21,120 nucleotides of DNA, from the NCBI GenBank assembly GCA_023436425.1, contig JAEZJD010000030.1, positions 1 to 21,120 on the forward strand, written 5' to 3'. Positions within the stretch are counted from its first letter, which is position 1, and every line of letters starts with the position of its first letter. The notes below the pieces were generated by a model. That model was not told the DNA's origin. It did not search any database and saw only the letters and a list, made by a program, of their open reading frames with translations. The stretch is from Bacteroidota bacterium (lineage in GTDB: Bacteria > Bacteroidota > Bacteroidia > Chitinophagales > Chitinophagaceae). Shown here one piece after another: positions 8,359-14,651 of this stretch. Both the position numbers and the translations under genes were made by a program.

Positions 8359-9408
8359 TTACTTCGCAAATTTTTGCAGCTGCTGAATCACCCTCTCGTT
8401 TTCCGTTGGCGTTCCAACAGTTATCCGTAAACAACCTTCACACAAAATCACATTGCTTCTGTTTCGTACAACGATGCCCCTTTCTTTCAAATATCTGTAT
8501 ACGGCATTCGCATCATCCATTTTTACCAGTAAAAAATTCGCATCCGAGGGATAGACCTTTTGCACGAAAGGCAATTGCCCCAATTGTTCTTTTAAAAGTT
8601 CCCGTTCACTGACAGTTTCTTTAATCATTGCATTCACATCATCCAAATTATCGAGAGCTTTTAGTGCAAGTTCCTGCGTTGCTTCGTTGATGTTGTACGG
8701 CGGCTTTATTTTGTTCAGCACCTCAATAACTTTTTGCGATGCAAACAACATTCCCAGCCGTAGCCCGGCAAGTCCCCATGCCTTAGAAAATGTCTGCATC
8801 ACACCAAGATTGGGATACTCATTGAGTTCCGCGAGAAAAGAACGATGACGGCTGTAGTTAATATAAGCTTCATCAAGAACAACGATACCAGAGAAATTAT
8901 TGAGGATTAATTCTATGTCCTCCCGCTCCAGGTTGTTACCTGTCGGATTGTTGGGTGAGCATAAGAAAATCAGCTTTGTTTTGGCGTCAATTGTCTGCTC
9001 TAATGCCTCAAGGTCCAGTTGAAAATTTGGAAGCAACGGAACTTCTTTCACTTCCACATCGTTCACATTTGCACTCACTTCATACATGCCGTAGGTCGGT
9101 GGGCAAATAATAACGTTGTCTTCCTTCGGCTCACAAAAGCACCGAATTAACAGATCAATACATTCATCGCTGCCATTGCCAAGAAATATATTCTCCGTAG
9201 CCGCATTTTTTATCGTGCTGATTTTCTGCTTCAACTTCGATTGTAACGGATCCGGATACCTGTTGTACCACTTTGTGAGTGGTGAACCAAAGCTGTTTTC
9301 GTTCGCATCGAGAAAAATATCAGCCGTGCCGCTGTATTCACTGCGTGCAGAGGAATAAGGTTTTAAATTCTTTACATTTTCCCTTACCAGACCATTTAAA
9401 TCAAACAT
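8359..9408 (-). CDS. hisC: Histidinol-phosphate aminotransferase
   Basis: 349 aa fold-type I PLP aminotransferase, cytoplasmic. It converts imidazole acetol phosphate and glutamate to histidinol phosphate. Visible features are SPNNPTGN (substrate/cofactor binding), VVLDEAYINY (PLP-pyridine Asp), the Schiff-base Lys in TFSKAWGLAGLRLG, and the C-terminal Arg in LRITVGT that binds the substrate carboxylate. The length is normal for HisC. The ATG is 5 nt after the hisD stop, which indicates translational coupling. The operon position confirms HisC over related aminotransferases. Confidence 0.96.
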   Translation of the reverse strand: MFDLNGLVRENVKNLKPYSSARSEYSGTADIFLDANENSFGSPLTKWYNRYPDPLQSKLKQKISTIKNAATENIFLGNGSDECIDLLIRCFCEPKEDNVIICPPTYGMYEVSANVNDVEVKEVPLLPNFQLDLEALEQTIDAKTKLIFLCSPNNPTGNNLEREDIELILNNFSGIVVLDEAYINYSRHRSFLAELNEYPNLGVMQTFSKAWGLAGLRLGMLFASQKVIEVLNKIKPPYNINEATQELALKALDNLDDVNAMIKETVSERELLKEQLGQLPFVQKVYPSDANFLLVKMDDANAVYRYLKERGIVVRNRSNVILCEGCLRITVGTPTENERVIQQLQKFAK

Positions 9409-9413
9409 GTTTT

Positions 9414-10694
9414 TTAATTTCTGTTCATGCGAATTTTAACAGCGTTCGAATGTGCCTCAAGTCCTTCAGCTTCTGCCATGCGCATAACCGCTTCGCCAAT
9501 TTCCCTTAATCCATCCGGCGATAATTTTTGATAGGTGATTTTTTTTACAAAACTGTCCAAACTCACACCGCTGTATGCTTTGGCAAATCCATTCGTAGGT
9601 AAAGTGTGATTGGTGCCACTTGCATAATCGCCGACACTTTCAGGAGAATAGTTACCAATAAATATCGAACCCGCATTTTTGATTTGCTCCCCAATTTTAT
9701 CACCATTTCTACAGGCAAGTATAAGGTGTTCAGGTGCGTATTCATTGACTAACTCTACCGCTTCATCTAAACTGCTGATGATAATAGATTTACTGTGTTC
9801 CAGCGGCTTCTCCGCAATCGTCTTTCTTGATAAGTTAGCCAACTGAATCTCGATTTCATCATTCACTTCCTTCACAAATGCTTCGCTCGTACTTACCAGA
9901 AGTACCTGGCTGTCTTTGCCATGTTCAGCCTGCGACAACAAATCCGCTGCAACAAAACTTGCCTCTGCAGTTTCATCGGCAAGTACACACAGCTCACTGG
10001 GGCCAGCAGGCATGTCGATGGCAATCCCGTCCATTTGCACCAGCTGTTTGGCGGCAGTGACATATTGATTTCCCGGTCCAAAAATTTTATAAACAGCCGG
10101 AATGCTTTCCGTGCCATATGCCATGGCAGCAATGGCCTGTGCACCACCTGCTTTAAATATTTTGCCAACACCCGCAAGCTTAGCACAAAAGAGAATCGCC
10201 GGATGAATTTTACCCTCCCAATTTGCCGGAGTACACAAAATTACTTCTCTGCATCCGGCAAGCTTTGCTGGAATTGCCAACATCAAAACAGTTGAAAAAA
10301 GCGGCGCGGTTCCACCCGGGATATATAATCCAACTTTTTCAATGCCGACGTTCCTTCTCCAACATTCAACCCCGGGCATGGTTTCGATTATTTCTGTTGC
10401 ATCAATTTGCTTCGCATGAAAAGTTTCGATGTTGTGTGCAGCACGGTGAATAGCGTTTTTCAATTCATCCGGTAAGTGCCCCGCGCCAATTTCAATTTCT
10501 TCTTTTGTTACTTCAAAATTTTCCAAAGCAATTCCGTCGAACTTTTTTGTGAAAGCACGCACTGCTTCATCGCCGTTTTGTTTTACTTCGTTCAAAATCT
10601 CTGTTACAGAGCGCAGCACAGCTGAATTGTTAACATACGGTCGTTGAAGCAAGGCCTTCCATTCTTTTCTATCCGGATTAACAACAACTTTCAT
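9414..10694 (-). CDS. hisD: Histidinol dehydrogenase
   Basis: 426 aa from the ATG at 10694. The in-frame TTG at 10730 would add 12 residues and overlap hisG, and E. coli HisD is about 434 aa without such an extension. The enzyme oxidises L-histidinol to histidine in two NAD-dependent, zinc-dependent steps. Visible family segments are GLYIPGGTAPLFSTVLM, the KAGGAQAIAAMAYGTESIP nucleotide-binding region, KIFGPGNQYVTAAK, DMPAGPSE, LSQAEHGKDSQ (zinc-site Gln and His), EYAPEHLIL (catalytic Glu-His) and SGTNHTLPT. It begins 28 nt after hisG and is followed by hisC at 5 nt. Confidence 0.96.
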   Translation of the reverse strand: MKVVVNPDRKEWKALLQRPYVNNSAVLRSVTEILNEVKQNGDEAVRAFTKKFDGIALENFEVTKEEIEIGAGHLPDELKNAIHRAAHNIETFHAKQIDATEIIETMPGVECWRRNVGIEKVGLYIPGGTAPLFSTVLMLAIPAKLAGCREVILCTPANWEGKIHPAILFCAKLAGVGKIFKAGGAQAIAAMAYGTESIPAVYKIFGPGNQYVTAAKQLVQMDGIAIDMPAGPSELCVLADETAEASFVAADLLSQAEHGKDSQVLLVSTSEAFVKEVNDEIEIQLANLSRKTIAEKPLEHSKSIIISSLDEAVELVNEYAPEHLILACRNGDKIGEQIKNAGSIFIGNYSPESVGDYASGTNHTLPTNGFAKAYSGVSLDSFVKKITYQKLSPDGLREIGEAVMRMAEAEGLEAHSNAVKIRMNRN

Positions 10695-10722
10695 AGAAGC
10701 GATTTTTTTATTATTCGCAATC

Positions 10723-11577
10723 TCACACAATCATCTTTTCTATCGGAACAACTAAAATCCCCTGTGCACCCGCTGCTCTTAACTGTTCAATTTTTTCCCA
10801 AAACTCATCTTCATTAAGTACACTGTGCACAGAACTCCACCCTTCCTCTGCAAGTGGCAGAACAGTCGGTGCTTTCATCCCCGGCAACAGTTTGAATATT
10901 TCATCCAGGGCGTTGTTCGGAGCATTGAGCAACACATATTTATTGTTTTTCGCTTTTTTAACTGCCCTTATTCTGAAAAGCAATTGATCGAGAATTTTTT
11001 TCTGTTCATCCTGCAATTCGTTAGTCGCAATTAAAACTGCCTGGCTTTTCAAAATAGTTTGCACTTCTTTCAGCCCATTCATAAATAAAGTGGAACCGCT
11101 GCTCACCAGATCACACACTGCGTCTGCAAGACCAATGCCCGGTGCCAGCTCGACAGAACCGCTGATCTCATGTATCTCCGCGTTGAGATGATTTTGCTTC
11201 AAAAAGTTTTTCGTGAGCACCGGATAACTGGTCGCTATCTTTTTGCCGTCCAAAAAACCCGGGGATCCGTACTCATCATTCTTTTTTACTGCAATGGATA
11301 ATCTGCATTTACCAAACCCAAGTTGCTCCACAACAGAAACTGCTTTTTCTTTTTCGTGTAAGACGTTTTCTCCCACAATGCCAATGTGTGCTACGCCGTC
11401 TTCTACATACTGCGGAATATCATCGTCCCTTAAAAAATATACTTCGATAGGAAAGTTGTCGGCCGTGCTTTTTAATTGATTGTGTCCATTCCTGATACCA
11501 ATGCCACAATCTTTTAGCAGATGAATGCTGTCGTCGTGCAGCCTTCCAGACTTTTGAATTGCGAGTTTTAAAATCAT
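10723..11577 (-). CDS. hisG: ATP phosphoribosyltransferase, long form
   Basis: 284 aa. It catalyses the first step of histidine synthesis, ATP + PRPP to phosphoribosyl-ATP. The catalytic part runs to about 210, with the PRPP-loop-like segment LADAVCDLVSSGSTL near 148-162. The C-terminal 70-80 residues (KAPTVLPLAEEGWSSVHSVL..., ending VVPIEKMIV) are the ACT-like regulatory domain of the long form (HisG-L), so it should be feedback-inhibited by histidine and should not need HisZ. It is the first gene of the operon, with the ATG 38 nt downstream of the attenuator U-tract. Regulation should thus act twice: transcriptional attenuation, and allosteric control of this enzyme. Confidence 0.97.
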   Translation of the reverse strand: MILKLAIQKSGRLHDDSIHLLKDCGIGIRNGHNQLKSTADNFPIEVYFLRDDDIPQYVEDGVAHIGIVGENVLHEKEKAVSVVEQLGFGKCRLSIAVKKNDEYGSPGFLDGKKIATSYPVLTKNFLKQNHLNAEIHEISGSVELAPGIGLADAVCDLVSSGSTLFMNGLKEVQTILKSQAVLIATNELQDEQKKILDQLLFRIRAVKKAKNNKYVLLNAPNNALDEIFKLLPGMKAPTVLPLAEEGWSSVHSVLNEDEFWEKIEQLRAAGAQGILVVPIEKMIV

Positions 11578-11615
11578 TTGTTTATAAAATTTATGTCAAT
11601 AAAACGCCACATTAG

Positions 11616-11645
11616 AAAAAAAAAGGCTCACCGTGTGGTAAGCCT
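11616..11645 (-). terminator. Attenuator terminator of the his operon
   Basis: RNA reading of the minus strand: AGGCUUACC (11645-11637), loop ACAC, GGUGAGCCU (11632-11624), then eight U (11623-11616). The stem is 9 bp with one U-G wobble. It lies between the his leader peptide and hisG with no other gene before it, which is where an attenuator belongs. The 5' arm can instead pair with the leader's stop-codon region (11679-11671), giving a 9-bp antiterminator with two G-U pairs. Confidence 0.88.
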
Positions 11646-11670
11646 GAATATGTTTATGCACTACATCAAC

Positions 11671-11679
11671 AGCTCACCA
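11671..11679 (-). promoter_or_regulatory. Antiterminator arm overlapping the his leader stop codon
   Basis: UGGUGAGCU, formed by the Trp and stop codons of the leader plus the next three bases, repeats GGUGAGC of the terminator 3' arm (11632-11626). It can therefore pair with GGCUUACCA (11644-11636). A ribosome ending at the stop would cover it and allow termination; a ribosome stalled on the upstream His codons would leave it free. This is inferred from base complementarity only. Confidence 0.75.
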
Positions 11680-11724
11680 AAAGGCAAGATGAGAATGATG
11701 ATGTGTATGTAATGAATAATTCAT
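11674..11724 (-). CDS. hisL: Histidine operon leader peptide
   Basis: A 16-codon reading frame, MNYSLHTHHHSHLAFW, ending in TGA. Five of the 16 residues are His (6, 8, 9, 10, 12), all encoded by CAT. It lies directly upstream of a U-tract terminator and hisG. In Proteobacteria, hisL leader peptides with a run of His codons sense charged tRNA-His through ribosome stalling, and the arrangement here fits the same job. The ATG is 9 nt past the end of the -7 promoter box, so the 5' leader would be only a few bases long, without room for a Shine-Dalgarno site. The peptide itself is not expected to have another function. The symbol is given by analogy, since the sequence is not homologous to enterobacterial HisL. 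Confidence 0.88.
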   Translation of the reverse strand: MNYSLHTHHHSHLAFW

Positions 11725-11732
11725 TTGCGATG

Positions 11733-11763
11733 CAAAAATAGTCAGCTGAAATTTTCCGACAAA
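11733..11763 (-). promoter_or_regulatory. Promoter of the his operon (Bacteroidetes type)
   Basis: TTTG (11763-11760), exactly 19 nt, then TATTTTTG (11740-11733). This matches the known Bacteroidetes consensus TTTG-N19-21-TAnnTTTG at both boxes. The start site should fall about 4-7 nt after the last G, at 11729-11726, just before the leader ATG at 11724. The -33 box lies 20 nt after the stop codon of the upstream metalloprotease gene. Confidence 0.8.
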
Positions 11764-11782
11764 TGATTTTACATAGTTTCTG

Positions 11783-12769
11783 TTAATACCTGGCAAAAGA
11801 TGCACGTGAACCTGCTAATGCTGCATCTACCCTAAGTTTCTGCCCCGCCGTAAACATATACATACAACCGTCGTAGGTATAATCCATGTAGTTCATCGTC
11901 ATCTCGTGGGTAAACCCGGTAGTATTCACCGGGCAGGTAATCTCAATTGGATCTGGGCAGCGATAGTTGGCAGTTTTGTGCGGCGGCGTGTCATCTACCT
12001 GATCGTTTCCACAAGTGGCATCTCCCCAAATGTGTCTCAGGTTCAGCCAATGACCGATCTCGTGGGTTGCAGTTCTGCCGAGATCATAATTGGTGGTGTA
12101 TGTGCCCTGCGGATATTCTTTTTTACTTCCGAAAGCAGAGTAAAGAATAACAACCCCGTCTGTGGCAGCTTTGCCTCCTGGAAATTGCGCATATCCAAGT
12201 AGGTTTTGACCAAGATTGCACACCCAGATATTCAGATATTTGGAAGGATCCACAGCATCATCCCCACCACGTTTACTGTATTTAACTCCATCGTCTGTTC
12301 CAAAAGATTTTTTGGATGTGGTAACAGTTCGCACCCCTGCCAAAGTAAACTGAATATCCATGTTGCCGTTTACAGTTTTAAATTCTGTTTGACTCACATT
12401 GTTGTTGTCCGTATTTGATGCAGAAAAATCCTGGTTCAACACCTTGATCTGAGACTGAATTTGTGCCAGCGAGATATTTTGTGCCGGCGTGTTGTACACC
12501 ACATGGACAAAGACGGGGATGGTAATCGGACCCGTTCTGGGACTGGTCTTTGCTTTTCGACGATAGGCTTCAGTGAATGATTCTATCTCAGCCATTCGGG
12601 CGGCAAGTGTAGGGTCTTCAGCCAATTGCTGTTGCAATACTTCCTGAGTTCCGCAATAACGGTCAGCAATAGCCGGAACTGGTTCAGATGTCTCTGCTGT
12701 CTTATCAGACTTCTGGCAGGAAAACAAAACGAGTATGCCTACGACCGCATACAATCGAAAGTACTTTAT
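11783..12769 (-). CDS. M43 (pappalysin-like) zinc metalloprotease, predicted lipoprotein, unusual start
   Basis: The zinc motif HEIGHWLNLRH (HExxHxxGxxH-like with Leu-Arg before the third His) and a Met-turn in MNYMDYTYD identify an M43 metzincin. The prodomain-like N-terminus carries CGTQEVLQQQLAEDP, typical of Bacteroidetes homologues. The lipobox LVLFSC puts the mature Cys about 18 residues from the start, so it should be an exported lipoprotein. The start is uncertain. No in-frame ATG precedes the lipobox; a TTG at 12754 gives a signal peptide without positive charge (323 aa). An ATA at 12769 would give xKYFRLYAVVGILVLFSC, a normal lipoprotein signal with Lys and Arg, at 328 aa. I chose the ATA position because of this n-region. 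The third zinc-site segment H-L-N-L-R-H and several Cys pairs suggest disulfides in the C-terminal part. It lies upstream of the his promoter, on the same strand, without a clear terminator between. Confidence 0.85.
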   Translation of the reverse strand: MKYFRLYAVVGILVLFSCQKSDKTAETSEPVPAIADRYCGTQEVLQQQLAEDPTLAARMAEIESFTEAYRRKAKTSPRTGPITIPVFVHVVYNTPAQNISLAQIQSQIKVLNQDFSASNTDNNNVSQTEFKTVNGNMDIQFTLAGVRTVTTSKKSFGTDDGVKYSKRGGDDAVDPSKYLNIWVCNLGQNLLGYAQFPGGKAATDGVVILYSAFGSKKEYPQGTYTTNYDLGRTATHEIGHWLNLRHIWGDATCGNDQVDDTPPHKTANYRCPDPIEITCPVNTTGFTHEMTMNYMDYTYDGCMYMFTAGQKLRVDAALAGSRASFARY

Positions 12770-12907
12770 GGTTAGATGTTTTTGGATGGAAGAATAGTTG
12801 TTGTGTTTGGCTAATGAATGTATGCTTTTTTCTAACTATTTGTAAAAAGTTTTTATGGAAGCGAGCATTGGCTCCGCGTTAACTAAGGAAACAGGAATTT
12901 TGTGTGA

Positions 12908-13324
12908 GTGAAGTCTCTTTTTACGACTATTTCATTTATCCTTTTTAGTTTTTGGCTGCATGCGCAAAAGGTTGAGTCAATACACTTCAACCTGTATACG
13001 GATAGCCTGAAAAAAGGATTTTACAATTACATCAATGTAGATGGAAAGACAACTGACGGCCAATGGCTGCCCCTCACTGATAAAGAGCTAAAGCTGTCAG
13101 CAAACGCGGGTCGTTTTGAGGGAAATGATCTTTTCATTGACAGTTCCTATACCGCAGATTCAGTTAACATCAGAGCTGAATTGAAGGCAAATTCATCCGT
13201 TTGGAAAGAAACCGTAATCTACATCCGCAAACGCGGGTTTACCGAACCGCTTAAAACCGACGAAGAAATCTTCGGCGACATGAAAAAGGAGAAAGTGAAG
13301 ACTAAAGTCAAAACGAAGAATTAG
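12908..13324 (+). CDS. Secreted protein of unknown function
   Basis: 138 aa. The start is GTG at 12908, followed directly by the signal peptide (about 1-19: Lys, then a Phe/Leu-rich core, ending LHAQ). The mature part is about 118 residues with mixed polar and aromatic content (FNLYTDSLKKGFYNYINVDGK..., SYTADSVNIRAELKANSSVWKETVIYIRK), which suggests a small beta-rich periplasmic or secreted domain. The tail is strongly basic and low in complexity (KKEKVKTKVKTKN). I do not recognise a family. It is divergent from the M43 gene and convergent with the transaldolase, with 21 nt between the two stops. Confidence 0.75.
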   Translation: MKSLFTTISFILFSFWLHAQKVESIHFNLYTDSLKKGFYNYINVDGKTTDGQWLPLTDKELKLSANAGRFEGNDLFIDSSYTADSVNIRAELKANSSVWKETVIYIRKRGFTEPLKTDEEIFGDMKKEKVKTKVKTKN

Positions 13325-13345
13325 CTCCTCCTCTTTGCATCCGGA

Positions 13346-14002
13346 CTAGTGCTCCATTTTTTTTGCATCCTCCAAAAACTTGGCAAGCCCAATATCTGTC
13401 AAGGGATGTTTTAATAATCCAAGAATTGGTTCAAGCGGACAAGTGCACACGTCAGCACCTGCGGCGGCGCAACGTACAATATGATTGGGGTTGCGAATTG
13501 AAGCTGCGAGTACTTGTGTCTTGAATCCCTGTACGGAATAAATCTGAACTATTTCTTCCACGAGTTGCACGCCGTCCCATCCCGTGTCGTCAATGCGACC
13601 GATAAATGGTGACACGTAAGCTGCACCTGCTTTTGCAGCAAGTATCGCTTGTCCGACGGAAAAAACCAATGTGCAATTCGTGCGAATGCCGTTGTCAGTA
13701 AACCACTTCATGGCCTTCACACCATCCTTTATCATGGGAACTTTTACCACTATGTTTGGATGAATTGCTGCCAGCTTTTTGCCTTCTTCCACTATGTCGT
13801 TAAAGCTTGTTGATAGCACTTCAGCACTAATGTCTCCGTCCACCATTTCACAGATCGTTTTATAGTGCTGGTAAACCGCTTCCTGCCCTTTAATGCCTTC
13901 CTTTGCCATCAGCGATGGATTGGTAGTGATACCATTTAAAATTCCAAGCTCATTTGCTTCACGTATCTGATCGAGATTTGCGGTGTCTAAGAAGAATTTC
14001 AT
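13346..14002 (-). CDS. Transaldolase / fructose-6-phosphate aldolase family protein
   Basis: 218 aa TIM-barrel class I aldolase of the short TalC/FSA subfamily (usual length 210-220). The N-terminus MKFFLDTANLDQIREA and GITTNPSLMAKEG are family signatures. The Schiff-base Lys is K87 in NIVVKVPM. GIRTNCTLVFSVGQA and AAGAAYVSPFIGRIDD complete the active-site strands. It should transfer dihydroxyacetone units in the non-oxidative pentose phosphate pathway, or cleave fructose-6-phosphate; these two activities cannot be separated by eye. The gene follows the four-helix-bundle gene by 15 nt, so they are likely co-transcribed. Confidence 0.93.
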   Translation of the reverse strand: MKFFLDTANLDQIREANELGILNGITTNPSLMAKEGIKGQEAVYQHYKTICEMVDGDISAEVLSTSFNDIVEEGKKLAAIHPNIVVKVPMIKDGVKAMKWFTDNGIRTNCTLVFSVGQAILAAKAGAAYVSPFIGRIDDTGWDGVQLVEEIVQIYSVQGFKTQVLAASIRNPNHIVRCAAAGADVCTCPLEPILGLLKHPLTDIGLAKFLEDAKKMEH

Positions 14003-14017
14003 GAAGATTCCTAATTT

Positions 14018-14383
14018 TTAAATGTCAATTTTCAATTTATTTGTTGCCGTCCTCCGTGAGGCGCCCAAGATTTTAGTTAGTTCAATCGCTTCAGCAATGA
14101 TGCTGCTGAGTTTTGCCGCAGAAAGCAGATTACCGTCTCGAATGATCTCCAGCCAAAAAACAGATTCATCCATCTCTTCCAAAGCGATACTGAGCTTGGC
14201 AACAAAACTTTTCTTGGTTTGGGCATTGCAAGATGCTCGATAGTTCGCTGCCGCAGAGAAACCTGATTTCAACAATTGAAATTCAATTATAGAAGATAAT
14301 TTCGAAGATGGTAACGCTTCGCACAATGGAGGAAGACGCAATGCGAAAGCTCTTAACCGCTCCTGAAGTTGATTTCTGTCCAT
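14018..14383 (-). CDS. Four-helix-bundle protein (S23 / rRNA intervening-sequence protein family)
   Basis: 121 aa from the ATG at 14383. An in-frame TTG at 14410 would begin right at the SRP RNA terminator and is less likely. The core SGFSAAANYRASCNAQTKKSFVAKLSIALEEMDESVFWLEII matches the well-conserved signature of the four-helix-bundle family first seen in 23S rRNA intervening sequences and common as stand-alone chromosomal genes in Bacteroidetes. The structure is all helical and pentameric in known members; the biochemical role is not established. It lies 15 nt before the transaldolase gene and just downstream of the SRP RNA gene on the same strand. No rRNA is nearby, so there is no sign that it belongs to an intervening sequence here. 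Confidence 0.85.
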   Translation of the reverse strand: MDRNQLQERLRAFALRLPPLCEALPSSKLSSIIEFQLLKSGFSAAANYRASCNAQTKKSFVAKLSIALEEMDESVFWLEIIRDGNLLSAAKLSSIIAEAIELTKILGASRRTATNKLKIDI

Positions 14384-14411
14384 AGACAATTGAAAATCTG
14401 CAATTGCCAAT

Positions 14412-14513
14412 AAAAAAAGGCAGGCTACTTACATCGCACCGCTACAACCGCCTACCCTTGCTACCTTCCGATCCTGGGGGAGTTCAGCAGGAGCTGGCCG
14501 TGCAAGACCTGCC
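14412..14513 (-). ncRNA. ffs: Signal recognition particle RNA (4.5S, small bacterial type)
   Basis: The minus strand carries the conserved SRP hairpin apex: CAGGATC, tetraloop GGAA, GGTAGCAAGGG, including the AGCA side of the symmetric loop that binds Ffh. The ends pair as GGCAGG (14513-14508) with CCTGCC (14424-14419), followed by a run of seven U (14418-14412) as the terminator. The total of about 100 nt is the usual short bacterial size without an Alu domain. The RNA works with Ffh and FtsY in co-translational targeting of membrane proteins. A TATTTTTG box (14525-14518) lies just upstream, putting the predicted start at or near G14513. The 5' and 3' ends are approximate. Confidence 0.93.
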
Positions 14514-14517
14514 GGTG

Positions 14518-14525
14518 CAAAAATA
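14518..14525 (-). promoter_or_regulatory. -7 promoter box of the SRP RNA
   Basis: TATTTTTG matches TAnnTTTG exactly and ends 4 nt before the first paired base of the RNA (14513). No TTTG is present at the usual -33 spacing (GTTA occurs there). Confidence 0.6.
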
Positions 14526-14562
14526 TGGATTAACCTCATTCGATTAACTGACTTCTGTAAAA

Positions 14563-14591
14563 TTTGGGAGTGCTAACAAGCACTATTTTTG
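14563..14591 (+). promoter_or_regulatory. Promoter of sucC
   Basis: TTTG (14563-14566), 17 nt, then TATTTTTG (14584-14591). The -7 box is a full match; the spacing is 2 nt shorter than usual. It would give a 5' leader of about 55 nt before the sucC ATG at 14652. Confidence 0.55.
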
Positions 14592-14651
14592 CGCAAATTT
14601 TGAAATCGGAAATGCGCCGCCATTTCTGTAAAAACAATAAAACATAACCAG

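Noticed and set aside
10695..10730. TTG start extending hisD by 12 residues
   Set aside because: It overlaps hisG and adds residues before the normal HisD start; the ATG at 10694 gives the family length.
14384..14410. TTG start for the four-helix-bundle gene
   Set aside because: It begins directly at the SRP RNA U-tract; the ATG at 14383 is the natural start for the family.
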